A stretch of 64,000 nucleotides of DNA from Xiphophorus maculatus. Lineage: Eukaryota; Chordata; Actinopteri; Cyprinodontiformes; Poeciliidae. The notes beneath the pieces are model-generated. The model searched no databases and was not told where the DNA came from. It was given only the letters and a program-made list of their open reading frames with translations. Where the stretch lies: contig NC_036454.1 in the NCBI RefSeq assembly GCF_002775205.1, positions 1,915,382 through 1,979,381 of the forward strand, given 5' to 3'. Below are positions 41,930-59,814 of the stretch, one piece after another. A program made the position numbers and the translations under genes. Position 1 is the stretch's first letter; every line of letters begins with the position of its first letter.

Positions 41930-43420
41930 GCATTGGAACATCATGTTATTATTAGTGATTTACTAAAGTTTATTTAAAAAATAATTTGAATCACTGATGA
42001 ACTGAAGATCAATGGAAAATTTATCTCCATAAATGTTTTATATAAAGACACAAATATGCTTGTTATGGTAAAGTAGGATATGAAACATGATCACTTTTAT
42101 GTACTGTAAAAAACACAACCACCTGCAGTCATTTACTGGATGAACGAAGTCGGTGTGTTTTTGGGGCCTGTTTCGCCCCGGGCCCCGGAATCACTAGATC
42201 TGCCCCTGGGGACCAAAATGTGGAGCCACAACTTTAGAAATGTGTCAGAAAATTGCCAAAATACAGAACATGAAAAGGAAAGTAGTGACATTTTGTTGAA
42301 AAACAACAGAATCTCTGAGCAACAACAACAACAACAAACAAAACAAAAAAAACTTTTGGTTGTTTTTGTTGCTCTGGGATATGTTTTTAAGTTTTGTTTT
42401 TCAGTTAACGAGTTTCCTAAAAGAAGAAACAATCAAATAACCAGATAATTAATTTATGTAGGACTAATATGATGTTTTAATTAACAGCAAAAAAACCTAA
42501 AAATTCCTTTTAAACTTTGTGTTGTTAGTTTATAAGATTCTTCCAGGATCAGAACCGACGACCCGGTTCCGGATCTTCATAAACATTGATCCGTTTTACC
42601 GGAAGCAGCTGATTGGAGCTTTTTCTCAGGTTCTGTGATGAGTTCAGGTGCTGCAGGAAAACCAGGAGAACAGAAACTCAAACCATTTATCGAATCTTTT
42701 CTGAACATTTTCAAGATACAAAGTTTGTAGAAAACTTGATTTTATGAACTGTTTAATGTTTAACTGTCCCTGAAAAGAAAACAGCTCAGCGTCCAGGAGG
42801 AACGTCATCTGGTTGCCATGGAAACCCGCTTCCGGGATGGAAACCGTTTGGCTCACAGCTGCCATTAAAAACAGGAAAACAGAAAATCAGGGTTTCTGAT
42901 GTAGCTGCAGTGACCAGTGGTGGCCACCGGGGGCGCCAGAGTCCGGAGACTTTAACGTTAAAGCATTTCCTGCTGTTTAGTTTTCATGTTTTATTTTTCA
43001 TTTCTCAGGCAGAATCGCTGATCTTCTCTGTTCTTATTTTAATAAATATTGTAACTATTTTCATTATGTACTGATCAGCACAATGTAATAACTGACTGAT
43101 TGATATTTACCAGGAAGAAATCCTTTTTTATATTTACTGTTCTTTATACTCAGGAGAAAGTTTCTGTTTGAGCAAACACTGATCTGTAAAAATTAAAATC
43201 TGAGTGGACAATATTCATCTGTGGAGTTTTTATTTAGTTTAAAGTTACACAATCAAACATTAACAGAAATGATTTGAGTTATTTAGTCATAAAGATGAAA
43301 CAAAAGAAGAAGAGATGGAAACGCAGTGAGTTCATATTCAGAAAGACGTTCAGAGGAAGAAGCTTTTATTTTGGTAGTCCACTTCTGGTTATCACCAAGT
43401 GAATTTATTTGGAGCTAAAT
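41930..43420. other. gene-less region
   Basis: AT-rich, no gene recognised. GCCCCGGAATCACTAGATC around 42180 resembles the edge of a transposon but no second end was found. Confidence 0.4.
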
Positions 43421-44264
43421 ATCTCCTCCTTTTCCTCCTCCTCCTCCTCCTCCTCCTCCTCCTCCTCCTCCTCCTCCTCCTCCTCCTCCTCCTCCTTTTC
43501 TTCCGCCTCTCCCTCCTTTTCCTCCTCCTCCTCTTCCTCCTCCCCCTCCTCCTTTTCCTCCTCCTCCTCCTTTTCTTCCTCCTCCTTTTCTTCCGCCTCT
43601 CCCTCCTTTTCCTCCTCCTCCTCTTCCTCCTCCCCCTCCTCCTTTTCCTCCTCCTCCTCCTTTTCTTCCGCCTCTCCCTCCTTTTTCCTCCTCCTCCTCC
43701 TCCTCCTCCTCCCCCTCCTCCTTTTCCTCCTCCTCCTCCTTTTCCTCTTCCTCCTCCTTTTCTTCCGCCTCTCCCTCCTTTTCCTCCTCCTCCTCTTCCT
43801 CCTCCCCCTCCTCCTTTTCCTCCTCCTCCTCCTTTTCTTCCTCCTCCTCCTCCTTTTCCTTCTCCTTTTCCTCCTCCTCCTCCTTTTCTTCCTCCTCCTC
43901 CTTTTCCTCCTCCTCCTCCTTTTCTTCCTCCTCCTCCTTTTCCTCCTCCTTTTCCTTCTCCTTTTCCTCCTCCTCCTCCTTTTCTTCCTCCTCCCCCTCC
44001 TCCTTTTCCTCCCCCTCTTCCTCCTCCTTTTCTTCCTCCTCCTTATCTTCCTCCTCCTCTTCCTCCTCCTCCTTTTCCTCCTCCTCCTCCTTTTCTTCCT
44101 CCTCCTCCTCCTTTTCCTCCTCCACCTTTTCTTCCTCCTCCTCTTCCTCCTCCACCTTTTCTTCCTCCTCCTCTTCCTCCTCCACCTTTTCTTCCTCCTC
44201 CTCCTCCTCCTCCTCCTCCTCCTCCTCCTCCTCCTCCTCCTCCTCCTCCTCCTCCTCCTCCTCC
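43421..44264. repeat. ~840-bp polypyrimidine (TCC/TTCC) tract
   Basis: Almost pure C and T on the plus strand, starting and ending in uninterrupted CCT triplets. The interior mixes CCTCCTTTTCTTCC-type blocks. Longer composite units containing TTTTCTTCCGCCTCTCCCTC recur at 43497, 43586, 43670 and 43758. The rare purines lie inside TTCCGCC, TCCACC and TTATC. Long open frames on both strands here are only low-complexity translations. Confidence 0.97.
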
Positions 44265-46046
44265 AGAGAAACATGGTCATGGTCTGAAAGCTGCTAGAAA
44301 CCTTTTTATTGTAATTCTGGCTCTTCACTCATCATGTTACATTTCTGCACCCAGATATGAAAACAACGTCAGCAGGATGACGTCAGACCCAAACACCGAC
44401 CCACTCAGGAGGGGCTAAAGGTGATGAAGGAGGCTCAGGTAGATGAGAAAACTAACAATTTAAACAATAAATGAGATTAAATGTGATTATCTGCTTCATC
44501 CTTCAGGTGTTAGACAGAAATCAGTTCCTAAGGTTAAACTATGGATCACTGCAGAAGTTTTCAAAGTAAATATTTTCCAAAATAAGATTTAATTGTTTTT
44601 CTGGAAGCTGAAGGATGTGGGAGAAAAACCTGGTTTTGTTTTATTTCACCAGAATAAAAATAAATCATTTTTTTAATAAATAAAATGAGATGAGCGTCTG
44701 AGTCGTCCTGCAAAGAATAAAAAACTGATTCAAAAACAGCAGAAACTGTAGAAAAAGAGAAACATGAACAATCTTTGTGTCGTCATGGAGTCGGTCACGG
44801 CAAGCAGCCAATCAGAACACAGCATGAACCGCTCAGGAAAACACCAGGAAACAAAAACTGAAGAAAAATCCCCAACTCAACGTGGCGGACGCGTCTTCGC
44901 TCCGACTCGCCTCACATTTCAGACAAATGATTTTTTCTGTTTGTGTCGTTTTTCCACAGATACAGGAAGCAGCGAAGGAGTGATGCTGGCGGTGAACTTT
45001 GACCTTTTCATTTCAAATGATGCAGTGAGAGCGAGTCGACTGACGCAGGTCCGAGTCCCTGAGCCCGGATTTAAAGGATCCAAATCAACATTAATCATCA
45101 CTAATAACGGGAATAATCATGAATAATCATTAGTAATTAATAACCAGGGCTCATCCTGCAGCCTAAAACACTGAAGCTCCTAACTGTCCTACAGAAAGTC
45201 TGATAAAAGCTAAAAATGCAGTAAAATAATAATAAATATAGTTAGATTTATTATCCACTGCTTAGTTTGTAAAAATGCATAAAACAGCAAAAATATACAA
45301 CAATATTAAATATCAAATCAATCCTCAAACATAATTTATAACATAACAAAAAGTTTATATGTTTAAAATGTTTCTTGAATATTTCCGTTTTATTGTCAAC
45401 AGCTTTTCTTCTGTTTCCGTTTGAGTGCAGCCTGTGTCAGAGCGCCCTCTGCTGGCCTCCACAGGAAGCTGCTTCTAAAGGTTTGTGCTAATTTTAACAG
45501 AAATGTAATGTTTTGACAAAAATACATTCTTAATTCTATTTTAAATAAGGATGTTAGGTAATTTATTGTGTTTTAGCCTTTACTTCATTTTATTTTCGTG
45601 TTTCCTCTGCATCCCATCCACCAGCAGCTGTTTTACATCAGCTGTAAACGGCCTGCCTCGACAATTAAATCACTTAATGGAAATTAAAACAGCAGCTGCA
45701 CCATCTGAGAACATTAATACGAAATAATTATTCCTCTGATTTTCATCCCAGCTGGATTAAATCTGAAACGGGTTTCCTTAAATCCGGTTCGGACTCGGAG
45801 CCTGACTCGTTAGGTGCAGTTAACCTGCCGGCCAGGTGTGGCGCTGCGGAGCGTTACGGAGCAGAATGACGGGTTTCCACCAGCTGAAGTCCGTTTCTTT
45901 CAAACTTCCCGCTTCCTCTTAATCATTTTTACATTTTTAGATGAATTCATAACAAACATGCCACTTTCTGAGAAACAGCTGCACATCGTTTGGTCACGAA
46001 GCAACGAGAGCCGAACTGGACGCCAACCACCACTGGGCCACGTCTC

Positions 46047-46050
<4 letters not shown>
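44265..46050. other. gene-less region
   Basis: A 120-codon frame at 44764-45126 has no recognised domain, splice context or homologue and is not called as a gene. Otherwise AT-rich intergenic DNA. Confidence 0.45.

Positions 46051-46100
<50 letters not shown>
46051..46100. repeat. (TG)25 microsatellite
   Basis: Twenty-five uninterrupted TG dinucleotides. Confidence 0.97.
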
Positions 46101-46101
<1 letters not shown>

Positions 46102-46189
46102 CAGTGGTTTCTGCTGATGAACGAATGAAGAAAAACGAGGAGATTTGATCACGACTCAGACTGGAGCTGGACTGGAACCAGTAAGGTGA

Positions 46190-47060
46190 GCTGGGTTTAC
46201 TGGGACCAGGAAATAATCGTCAGCTAATTTAATAATCGATTAATCATTAAATGAATATATTGAATATATTCTACAGGTAAAAAGGGTAAATTAGCAGTAA
46301 TTGAGACAAAACTGTACAAAAATATATAAATTTATCATTTTAGATGAAAATGAATCTGTTTTTTCCAGAACTGCTGCAGATGCAGGTTCAGCTTCACATC
46401 CTGTAAAAAGATGTTGGACAGTAAAATGTGCTCAACAGCCCAATTATTAACCAGATAATCCAGTAAATAATCCCCAGATCAGTTCGACACGCATGAAAAG
46501 ACCAGAGTTTTTCTCATGTTGATGTTTTAAGTATTTTTTTTAAATCTGCGGATTAAACCTTTACTAAAAATAATCTGCTCACTGTAGAAATAAATTAGTT
46601 TAGCATTTTAGCAACACAATGTTAATTTTCTTATTTACAAAAGGAAAAGAATTATTTAGTTATATTTTTGTTTTTCCATCACTGTATAAAATGCTTATGC
46701 AGTAAAATGAAAAATCTCCAGAATATACCAAATATTTTTATCAGATTAATTGATGAACAGTCAGAATATTCGATTATTCATCAAAATAGTTGATCAATCT
46801 TTGCAATAATAGTTTAATCATCAGAGGAATTGGCTATTTGTCAGAATTGATTTCTGTTCAACATAATCAATTAGCAGAATATTAGATTAGTCATTGGAAT
46901 AATAGATTTGTCCAAATAATTGATTATTTGTCAAAACGATAGATTAATTGTTTGAAATAACCAATTAATCATCAGAATAATTGATTATTCATCAAAACAG
47001 TCATGTAATCTTTGAAAAGAATCGATTATTTATGCGGATAATCAATCATTATTCTAGCTG
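46190..47060. repeat. AT-rich field of degenerate ATTGATTATT words
   Basis: Diverged copies of a phrase like AATAATTGATTATTCATCAA recur every 25-40 bases, most densely at 46740-47050. It lies downstream of the dmtn stop codon and may be in or beyond its 3'UTR. No gene was recognised. Confidence 0.5.
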
Positions 47061-47507
47061 TTAGCTTGTTTCGGTCTGCAGGTTCGGCTCCAGTTTGTCA
47101 TCATCTTCAAACCTCGTTTTTCTTCTTCACTGCTGGGAAAGAAACGCCGTCATTGTGACATCATCGCTGGCTTAGCCAATAGGAGGCCCCGTCAGGGACG
47201 CTGTGGGAACTGACTCGGGGTCAGAGGAATGTTGAGACTTTTTCTGCTGTTTGTGGCGGATTCCAGGATTCGGAACCAGAACACAGCAGCTGGGTCTTCT
47301 CCCGTTAGCCGGACAGTTTGTGCGCTAGCTAGTTTAGTGAAGCTGGTGACGCTAAAGTGACGCAGCAGAACCCCGACAGCCCGCCCCAAGCCGTCCTTGT
47401 GGACCCAAGAGTCCGGCGGTCCGGAGAACCCGGCCGCAGTCCGTCCCGCTTCCCGCCGGGCCGTCCGGGAGGAGCAGGGGGTTCTGGGAAGCGTAGTCCC
47501 GGGAAGG
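47000..47507. other. dmtn downstream flank
   Basis: A GC-richer block at 47360-47500 with a CCAAT-like TAGCCAATAGGAG near 47174 lies just beyond the dmtn stop codon. It could be 3'UTR or a promoter of something not visible. No further exon was recognised. Confidence 0.35.
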
Positions 47508-53292
<5,785 letters not shown>

Positions 53293-53918
53293 GCCTGCTG
53301 ATTGGTCAGTTCCTGAGGAGACAGGCAGACAGCCAATTAAAACCACAAAGAGAGAAACCAGACTGGAAGCTCTGGTTTAAACTGGGAGGAACCTGAACCA
53401 GACCAGAACCAGAATGGAGGTTCTGGCGGTTCTGCAGGATGGTGTCGGGTTTACAGGATCGGATTGTAAACCTCTGGATTTTGTCTCTGGTCAGATTATT
53501 TGTTTGGACTCGATCAGAACTCCCAGCATGCCCTGCTGCAGCTGCAGCGCCCGGCCGCGGCGCCTCTTTGTGCGGCGGGTCCGACAGACACAAAGGGACG
53601 GTTCCAGAAGGCCCGGCTGTGAGCGGGAAGCGGCATTCAGAACCGCCGGTGTTTTTACCTCACAGAGAAAAGGCGGATCATCTCTGCATCAGGAGCTTCT
53701 CTGTTCTGCTTTCTGGGCTCGTCGGGCCGATCAGAACCTGGAACCACAGGAGGAAAACTGGACTCAAACTCCAGCAGTAACTCCAGAACTCTGGTGCAGA
53801 AACAACAAACTGGGTCCTGTTGGTACTTTTTAAAACGAAAAGCGGGTCATTAAGCAACCATGACGACAGAAACATCAAGACCTGAAACTTACTGAAAAAC
53901 GGAAAATGGCTGGAGGTC

Positions 53919-54558
53919 AATGGTTTCTCTGGAGTTTAACTGGTTTCTCTGTAGTTTAACTGGTTTCAATGGTTTCTCTGTAGTTTAACTGGTTTAACTG
54001 GTTTCTCTGTAGTTTAACTGGTTTCTCTGTAGTTTAACTGGTTTCTCTGGAGTTTAACTGGTTTCTCTGTAGTTTAACTGGTTTCAATGGTTTCTCTGTA
54101 GTTTAACTGGTTTAACTGGTTTCTCTGTAGTTTAACTGGTTTCTCTGTAGTTTAACTGGTTTCTCTGTAGTTTAACTGGTTTCAATGGTTTCTCTGTAGT
54201 TTAACTGGTTTAACTGGTTTCTCTGTAGTTTAACTGGTTTCTCTGTAGTTTAACTGGTTTCTCTGTAGTTTAACTGGTTTCTCTGTAGTTTAACTGGTTT
54301 CAATGGTTTCTCTGTAGTTTAACTGGTTTAACTGGTTTCTCTGTAGTTTAACTGGTTTCAATGGTTTCTCTGTAGTTTAACTGGTTTCAATGGTTTCTCT
54401 GTAGTTTAACTGGTTTCTCTGTAGTTTAACTGGTTTAACTGGTTTAACTGGTTTCTCTGTAGTTTAACTGGTTTCAATGGTTTCTCTGTAGTTTAACTGG
54501 TTTCAATGGTTTCTCTGTAGTTTAACTGGTTTCAATGGTTTCTCTGTAGTTTAACTGG
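53919..54558 (+). repeat. 20-bp and 29-bp mixed minisatellite upstream of dmtn coding exons
   Basis: About 28 copies of CTGGTTTCTCTGTAGTTTAA, interspersed with insertions of CTGGTTTCAATGG and CTGGTTTAA. The array is upstream of the dmtn start codon, probably in its first intron. Confidence 0.95.
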
Positions 54559-54706
54559 GAGACAAACTGGGAGCTGAAGGATCATCAGAGCGTCGTCAGC
54601 GTGATCCAGCAGGGGGCGCTGCAGAGCCAGGATGGAGCCACATCTCAACCACATAGATCTAGAGGTTATAGAAAACTCCACCTAGAACGACTGAGATTCT
54701 AAATCA

Positions 54707-54922
54707 CAGGTCTGAAACTCCAGGCCTCCAGGGCCGCAGACCTACAGGTTTTAGATGAGCCACAGGTACAAACCACTGGAATGAAACGGCTTCATTTCCT
54801 CCTCCTGGTGTGGATCGGTTCTCCAGAACCTTAATGACCTCATTATTCTGTTCAGGTGCAGCAGAGGCTCATCTAAACGTTGCAGGACTGCGGGCCTTGA
54901 GGACTGGAGTTTGAGACCCCTG
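54707..54922. mobile_element. diverged hAT-type MITE, second copy
   Basis: Its ends (CAGGTCTGAAACTCCAGGCC ... ACTGGAGTTTGAGACCCCTG) and interior (TTAGATGAGCCACAGG, GGTGTGGATCGGTTCTCCAG, TGACCTCATTATTCTGTTCA) match the element at 16375-16589 in reverse orientation. An exact 8-bp target duplication is no longer visible, consistent with an older insertion. Confidence 0.8.
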
Positions 54923-55207
54923 ATCTACATGGTGACTTTCTATGAGTTCAGACCACCGGAGCGCATCTAGAAATAAAAATCTGCTCTGAATGTTTTTAAT
55001 CTGCATCGTTTTCCATTAAATTCGATGTTTCTTCACGTTTTGGTTTGTTGGGTTTGAAATAAGTTTGATAATTTTGGGTTCAGTTCATTCAAGACAAATA
55101 AATATTCAGTTTTTACTTTATTCAATTAGATATTTTAAAACTTAAATATTTTAAATGGTCGGGGACTGAAAAGAAATTTAGATGTTTTTCAATGAAAGTG
55201 ATACTTT

Positions 55208-56443
55208 TAGGCCTGTCATTATAGCAAATTTTGCTCAACGATTAATTGTCTCAAAAATTATTGCGATAAACAATAATATTGTCTGAAGACCTTTTTACAC
55301 TGATTTAATATAAATGACATAATAATGATGTGATTTCCTGCCAAAGATAGATACACTTTATTTTCAAAAGAATATTTAACACTGGAGCTGATAAACAAAA
55401 TAAACAAAACAACCAAAAACAAAATGGATTCTCAGTCTCCATTAACAAAAAATGTACTTGATAAAAACTAAACAACATAAAGCCAAAGTGGAAATAAATA
55501 CTGCATTCAACCAAAAGATTATGAAGTCTGTATATTATGTTGCCCTTCAGTAATAATTAGATTTAAATAGAGAAGACGGGCACATCGACTACCTGATGCA
55601 ATAATTCACACTACATGATTTTTTGCTCGTATTTTTCCCCTTATGGCAATCTTAGAAGTTGGTCTTCCTAAGATTGTGTGGTGTGTTACGGTAGATCTTC
55701 GTTGCCGCTCCGATCCAAATCAGGGTTTTCCCCGACTGGGACCTTTAACTACACCTGTTGAATGTGACCAATCAGAGCCAATCAGAAAGCTCGGATTCCC
55801 CTCCGTGTTTTCTGAGGGGAAATTATGGAGGGGAATCCCAAACAGCAACCCGAAGTCCAGCGGACATCGGAGATGATATGTGGAAACAACATTAATGTTT
55901 ATTCAACATGCAAAGAATATAGAAATGACAAGAGGAGGAGTTGGAGCGAAATTGCTACCGCAGTTGATAAACCCGGTAACTTTTCAGCTGTTCTTCGTTA
56001 ACGTGAGGTAAACAGGTTCTAATGATTTTCATTCAGTCAGGACTTTACGCTGACACTAGCCACATGCATTGCAGGTAGATTGTACTACAGCATTGATTAA
56101 TACCTGGTTTTAAAATTAGTTCACTGGACTTGTAGCCATTATTTTGTGCCCATTGTTGGACACCACATGATCTAACCGTTATACCTAGGATTTCTGTCGG
56201 CTAATGTGTGGCCTGTCAGGTTTTAAAATGGGCCGACAATCGGCCGACAGCTCTGGGCTTTACACTAAGGAAATGAGGTCAGAGGTCAGTGGAGAGCACC
56301 GGAGTTGAGCCTTTTTTCATTCAGTCTCATTAGCTGAAAGAGAAAAAGGTCAGAAGAGACGATAATGCCGATAATTAAAATGACGTCAATAGTTTTAATT
56401 TATGGTACGATTAATTGATTTATCGTCTATCGTGACAGGCCTG
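55208..56443. mobile_element. 1.2-kb non-autonomous hAT-like transposon
   Basis: Left end TAGGCCTGTCATTATAG and right end CTATCGTGACAGGCCTG are inverted repeats. The element is flanked by an 8-bp duplication GATACTTT at 55200-55207 and 56444-56451. The sub-ends are rich in ATTAATCG/CGATTAAT words. No transposase frame is present; the frame at 55643-55876 has no recognisable domain. Confidence 0.85.
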
Positions 56444-56451
56444 GATACTTT

Positions 56452-57046
56452 ATTTGTACTTTGATTTGTTTTTAGGTTTTGCTGATCAGGAGGTTTTAGA
56501 TGAAACTGCTGTTTGTTCAGACGGATTTGGACGTTTACGTTGTTTTAAATTCGTTACATTCAGAGACCGGATGTCAAGCTGGACTGTAGAATCCACCCTG
56601 ATCTTTGATCAGAATCCGGCTCTTCAGACTCTGGTGTCTGAATAATTGATACCTTAATGGTTTCCTGACGGCCAGACTGGGAGCTCTGGGAGTTGTGGTC
56701 ACTTCCTGCAGCTGAAACCTTCATTCATGAAACTAAAGTCATTTATCATCATCAGGAGCAAATTTCTCAGTTTACAAAACCTGAAATACGTCGATGAGAC
56801 GACATTTTGTTTTTGAGATCTTATGGCCCCAATGGCTTCAACTGTTGTAGGAAGATTTTAAAACTTAAATCTAAAAACTTAAAGACAGACGTGGAGCAAA
56901 AAAGTGTGCTAACGTGAAAAATGAAAAATTAGCTCTGTTTATTAGCATAGTAGCAGAAGCGTGCCCAATCTCATAGATTTTAGCGGCAGGAAGAGGAAGT
57001 ACCTGGAGAAAACTCAGGTTCACAACGAGAAGCTTTATGCCACAAG
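56452..57046. other. gene-less region
   Basis: No gene or repeat recognised. The frame at 56454-56645 is judged to be chance. Confidence 0.45.
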
Positions 57047-57334
57047 GTGGCCGTGCTAACTGCTAACCGCTACCTTCTAACCACTAACCGCTAACTTCTA
57101 ACCACTAACTGCTAACCGCTAACTGCTAACCGCTAACTTCTAACCACTAACTGCTAACCGCTAACTGCTAACTTCTAACTGCTAACTGCTAACCGCTAAC
57201 TTCTAACCACTAACTGCTAACCGCTAACTGCTAACTTCTAACCACTAACTGCTAACCGCTAACTGCTAACCGCTAACTTCTAACCACTAACTGCTAACCG
57301 CTAACTGCTAACTTCTAACCACTAACCGCTGCAC
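57047..57334 (+). repeat. heptamer CTAAC-type tandem array
   Basis: About 40 copies of a 7-bp unit (GCTAACT, GCTAACC, TCTAACC, ACTAACT variants) arranged in a higher-order pattern of roughly 35-56 bp. Confidence 0.93.
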
Positions 57335-57585
57335 CAGCCTGCGGGTCAAATAATGTTTCTTTCTACATTATTAATCACATTTGATTTTTTTCTGGAAATT
57401 CTCTATAGATATTAAACAAATTATTTCTTTGTCTGACCTTTGACCCCGATCCACCTGAATCAGAATTAGGAAAAGATCATTTTCAGCTCAGAAATGATCA
57501 TTAATCAACAGCTGATTCATTTCTACAGAAGAGAACAAACAGCAGCAGCCAGAGAGTCTGGAGCAGAAAGTAGAACTGCCATCAC

Positions 57586-57680
57586 CAGAGGTCAACCAGG
57601 GGTCACCCAGAGGTCAACCAGGGGTCACCCAGAGGTCAACCAGGGGTCACCCAGAGGTCAACCAGGGGTCACCTAGAGGT
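57586..57680 (+). repeat. 22-bp tandem repeat
   Basis: Four copies of a 22-bp unit, AGGTCAACCAGGGGTCACCC plus two bases. Each contains AGGTCA and GGGTCA, resembling nuclear-receptor half-sites. Confidence 0.9.
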
Positions 57681-57699
57681 CACATTTACTGTCTGAAAC

Positions 57700-59810
57700 T
57701 TTAAAAATGAACTCACAGCTCATTCTGCTCTGACTCACTAATCAGCTGCTTCTCCACCTCTGACCCCGGCCTGCAGACAGGAAGTGATGCGTTCAGAAGA
57801 GGAAGAGGCGCCGTTCCGTCTCTGGGGAGCGACCCGCTCCAGTCTGCCGGGTTCTGGTGATCGGATCGGTTCTGATCCGTGAATGCAGATCTGTGCTCCT
57901 GTTCTCTGTGCGTCTATTTCAGGAAGCGGCTTCATTTCCAGGAACCGGACTCTGTTGCTAGGCAACGAGCCGAAGATGAAATGGCCACCAGAACTTCCCT
58001 CCCGGTTCTGCTGAGTGGGATGCTGCCGGGCTGCCGGGTCCGCCGAGAATGCAGGGAGATGTCTGCCCGTTGCTAGGTTACCTCCCTGCGCCGTCCAATC
58101 AGCCGGCAGGCTGACGCTGCCAGCGCCGGACCTCCCTGAAGGGGTCACAGAGGCAGCGGGCCAGCCCCGCCCGCCTGCCACGCCCCGGGGATTAAATCAA
58201 ACAGTCTGATTCTCTGGTCAACATGCAGGAAACTCCTGACTGTCAGTGAATGCACCGTTTGATGTTTATTTTTTCTTCCTTCATGTTTCATAAAAACCAG
58301 ATGAAGTTTCAGATCACATCAGCTCAGAGTCACAACCTCTCTGTCTCCACACCGGCCGCCGTAAATCAGCGCGTTAGCATCGCTGTGGCGGTCCTTAGTG
58401 CCGGTCACTGACTTCCTGCCTAACACCGCGGCCTGCTGATGCTGCGTTCAGGGACTGCTGGGAACTGTGACATTTCAAAGAACATATGGCTGCATTAAGC
58501 AGATTATAAAAACAAAATGGCCAATAAATGAGGAGAAATATTTGACTTGTTTACTAAACTGTAGAGACTTTCACTTTTATACTGTTTTAAATGTATTAAA
58601 TGTATGATTAGAAAATGATTTCTAGTCATTTTCTCTCTGGATTTCAGGATTTTCTGCCGTTCGATTCACATCAGAATCTCATTCAGTTCAGAATCGATTT
58701 TAAAAATCCCAAAATCAGTTTAAAAACAATAACAAAGCATGAAGCTGTCTCCATTTTGTATCAATGTTGCCATGGAGACGGCACTGGAAAGTAAGTGTGA
58801 GCAGAAATCAGCACAAACTGAGAAAAAACTACTAAATAAAAGGAAGACAGTGAAGCCAAACATCTGGACGTTTTTCAGCCCGTAAGGACTTTGGGACGTT
58901 GCTGGTGGGCGGAGCCAATTCACTGGTGGGCGGAGCCACATCGCTCACAGCTCGGGGCTGTGATTGGTCAGAAGTTTGTTTCTGTTTTATGCGGAAATGT
59001 TGATATTTTGCTACAAATTGTTTGTGTCCAGGATCCGGTTTGTGCCGATGACGGCGGATAAACGGGTTTCCTGTAAAGGTGAGCTGCTTCTCTCCTGTTA
59101 GCTCATTTAGCAGCATTGATTGGCAGCGCTAAGACCCGCCTCCTGGCAGGAACCATCCTGGATAATCATTTAAAAAATCAAATCAAATCATGATGCAGTA
59201 AAAGACTCTGAGTATCAGGAGAACCTCTGCTGGTTCTGGTCGGACCAGGTCCATCTCTGAGCTAATGAGCAGGAATCCCATCAGGATGGTTTAGGAATCT
59301 GAATCGATCAGGATCCCAGAATCAAACTGAATCCAGTGGATCCCAGATTATTTAACAGTTTTAACAGCAGGATGAAGAACTGCAGCTCCTCTTCCTCCTG
59401 CTGCTGCAGTTTGCTGCAGTCTCATGCTGAACATGTGGAAGTGGGTCACAGACTGAAATCTGCTGAGTCACAGTTTGCCGAGTCATGATGCAGCAGAGCT
59501 GGAAGAAAAAACATTTTCTATCTGCTGATCGTTTCTCTTCATCAGGAAAAATATTCCTGAAGTTTTACAAACCAGATCAGATGAACCTCAGCTTCTGCAT
59601 AGCAACAGCTGCTGGTTGCTATGCAGACATTTTATTATTATTGGATGCATTAAGGTTCACATCTGGTTTCTGGAAAAACTTCACTTCAATCAGGAGTTCA
59701 CTCTGAAGCAACAGGAGTTCTGGAACTTCCTGTCTGACACCCAGGAAGGTCAGTAAACGCACCACAAAGAGATCTGAACCTTTCTGTCACGATATAAAAT
59801 CTGGATTATT
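57700..59810. other. gene-less region, possible distal dmtn 5' region
   Basis: A GC-rich block at 57770-58200 with CCAATCAG at 58097 could be a promoter, for instance of an upstream dmtn exon on the minus strand, but no exon was identified. The rest is AT-rich with no gene recognised. Confidence 0.35.
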
Positions 59811-59814
59811 CAGA

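Noticed and set aside
43399-44418. Long open frames (up to about 340 codons, both strands) of Pro/Leu/Phe-rich or Arg/Lys/Glu-rich protein
   Set aside because: They are translations of the CCT/TTCC polypyrimidine tract; all frames stay open because stop codons are hard to make from C and T alone.
44764-45126. 120-codon plus-strand frame
   Set aside because: No known family, composition like its surroundings, no neighbouring exon; kept only as a note.
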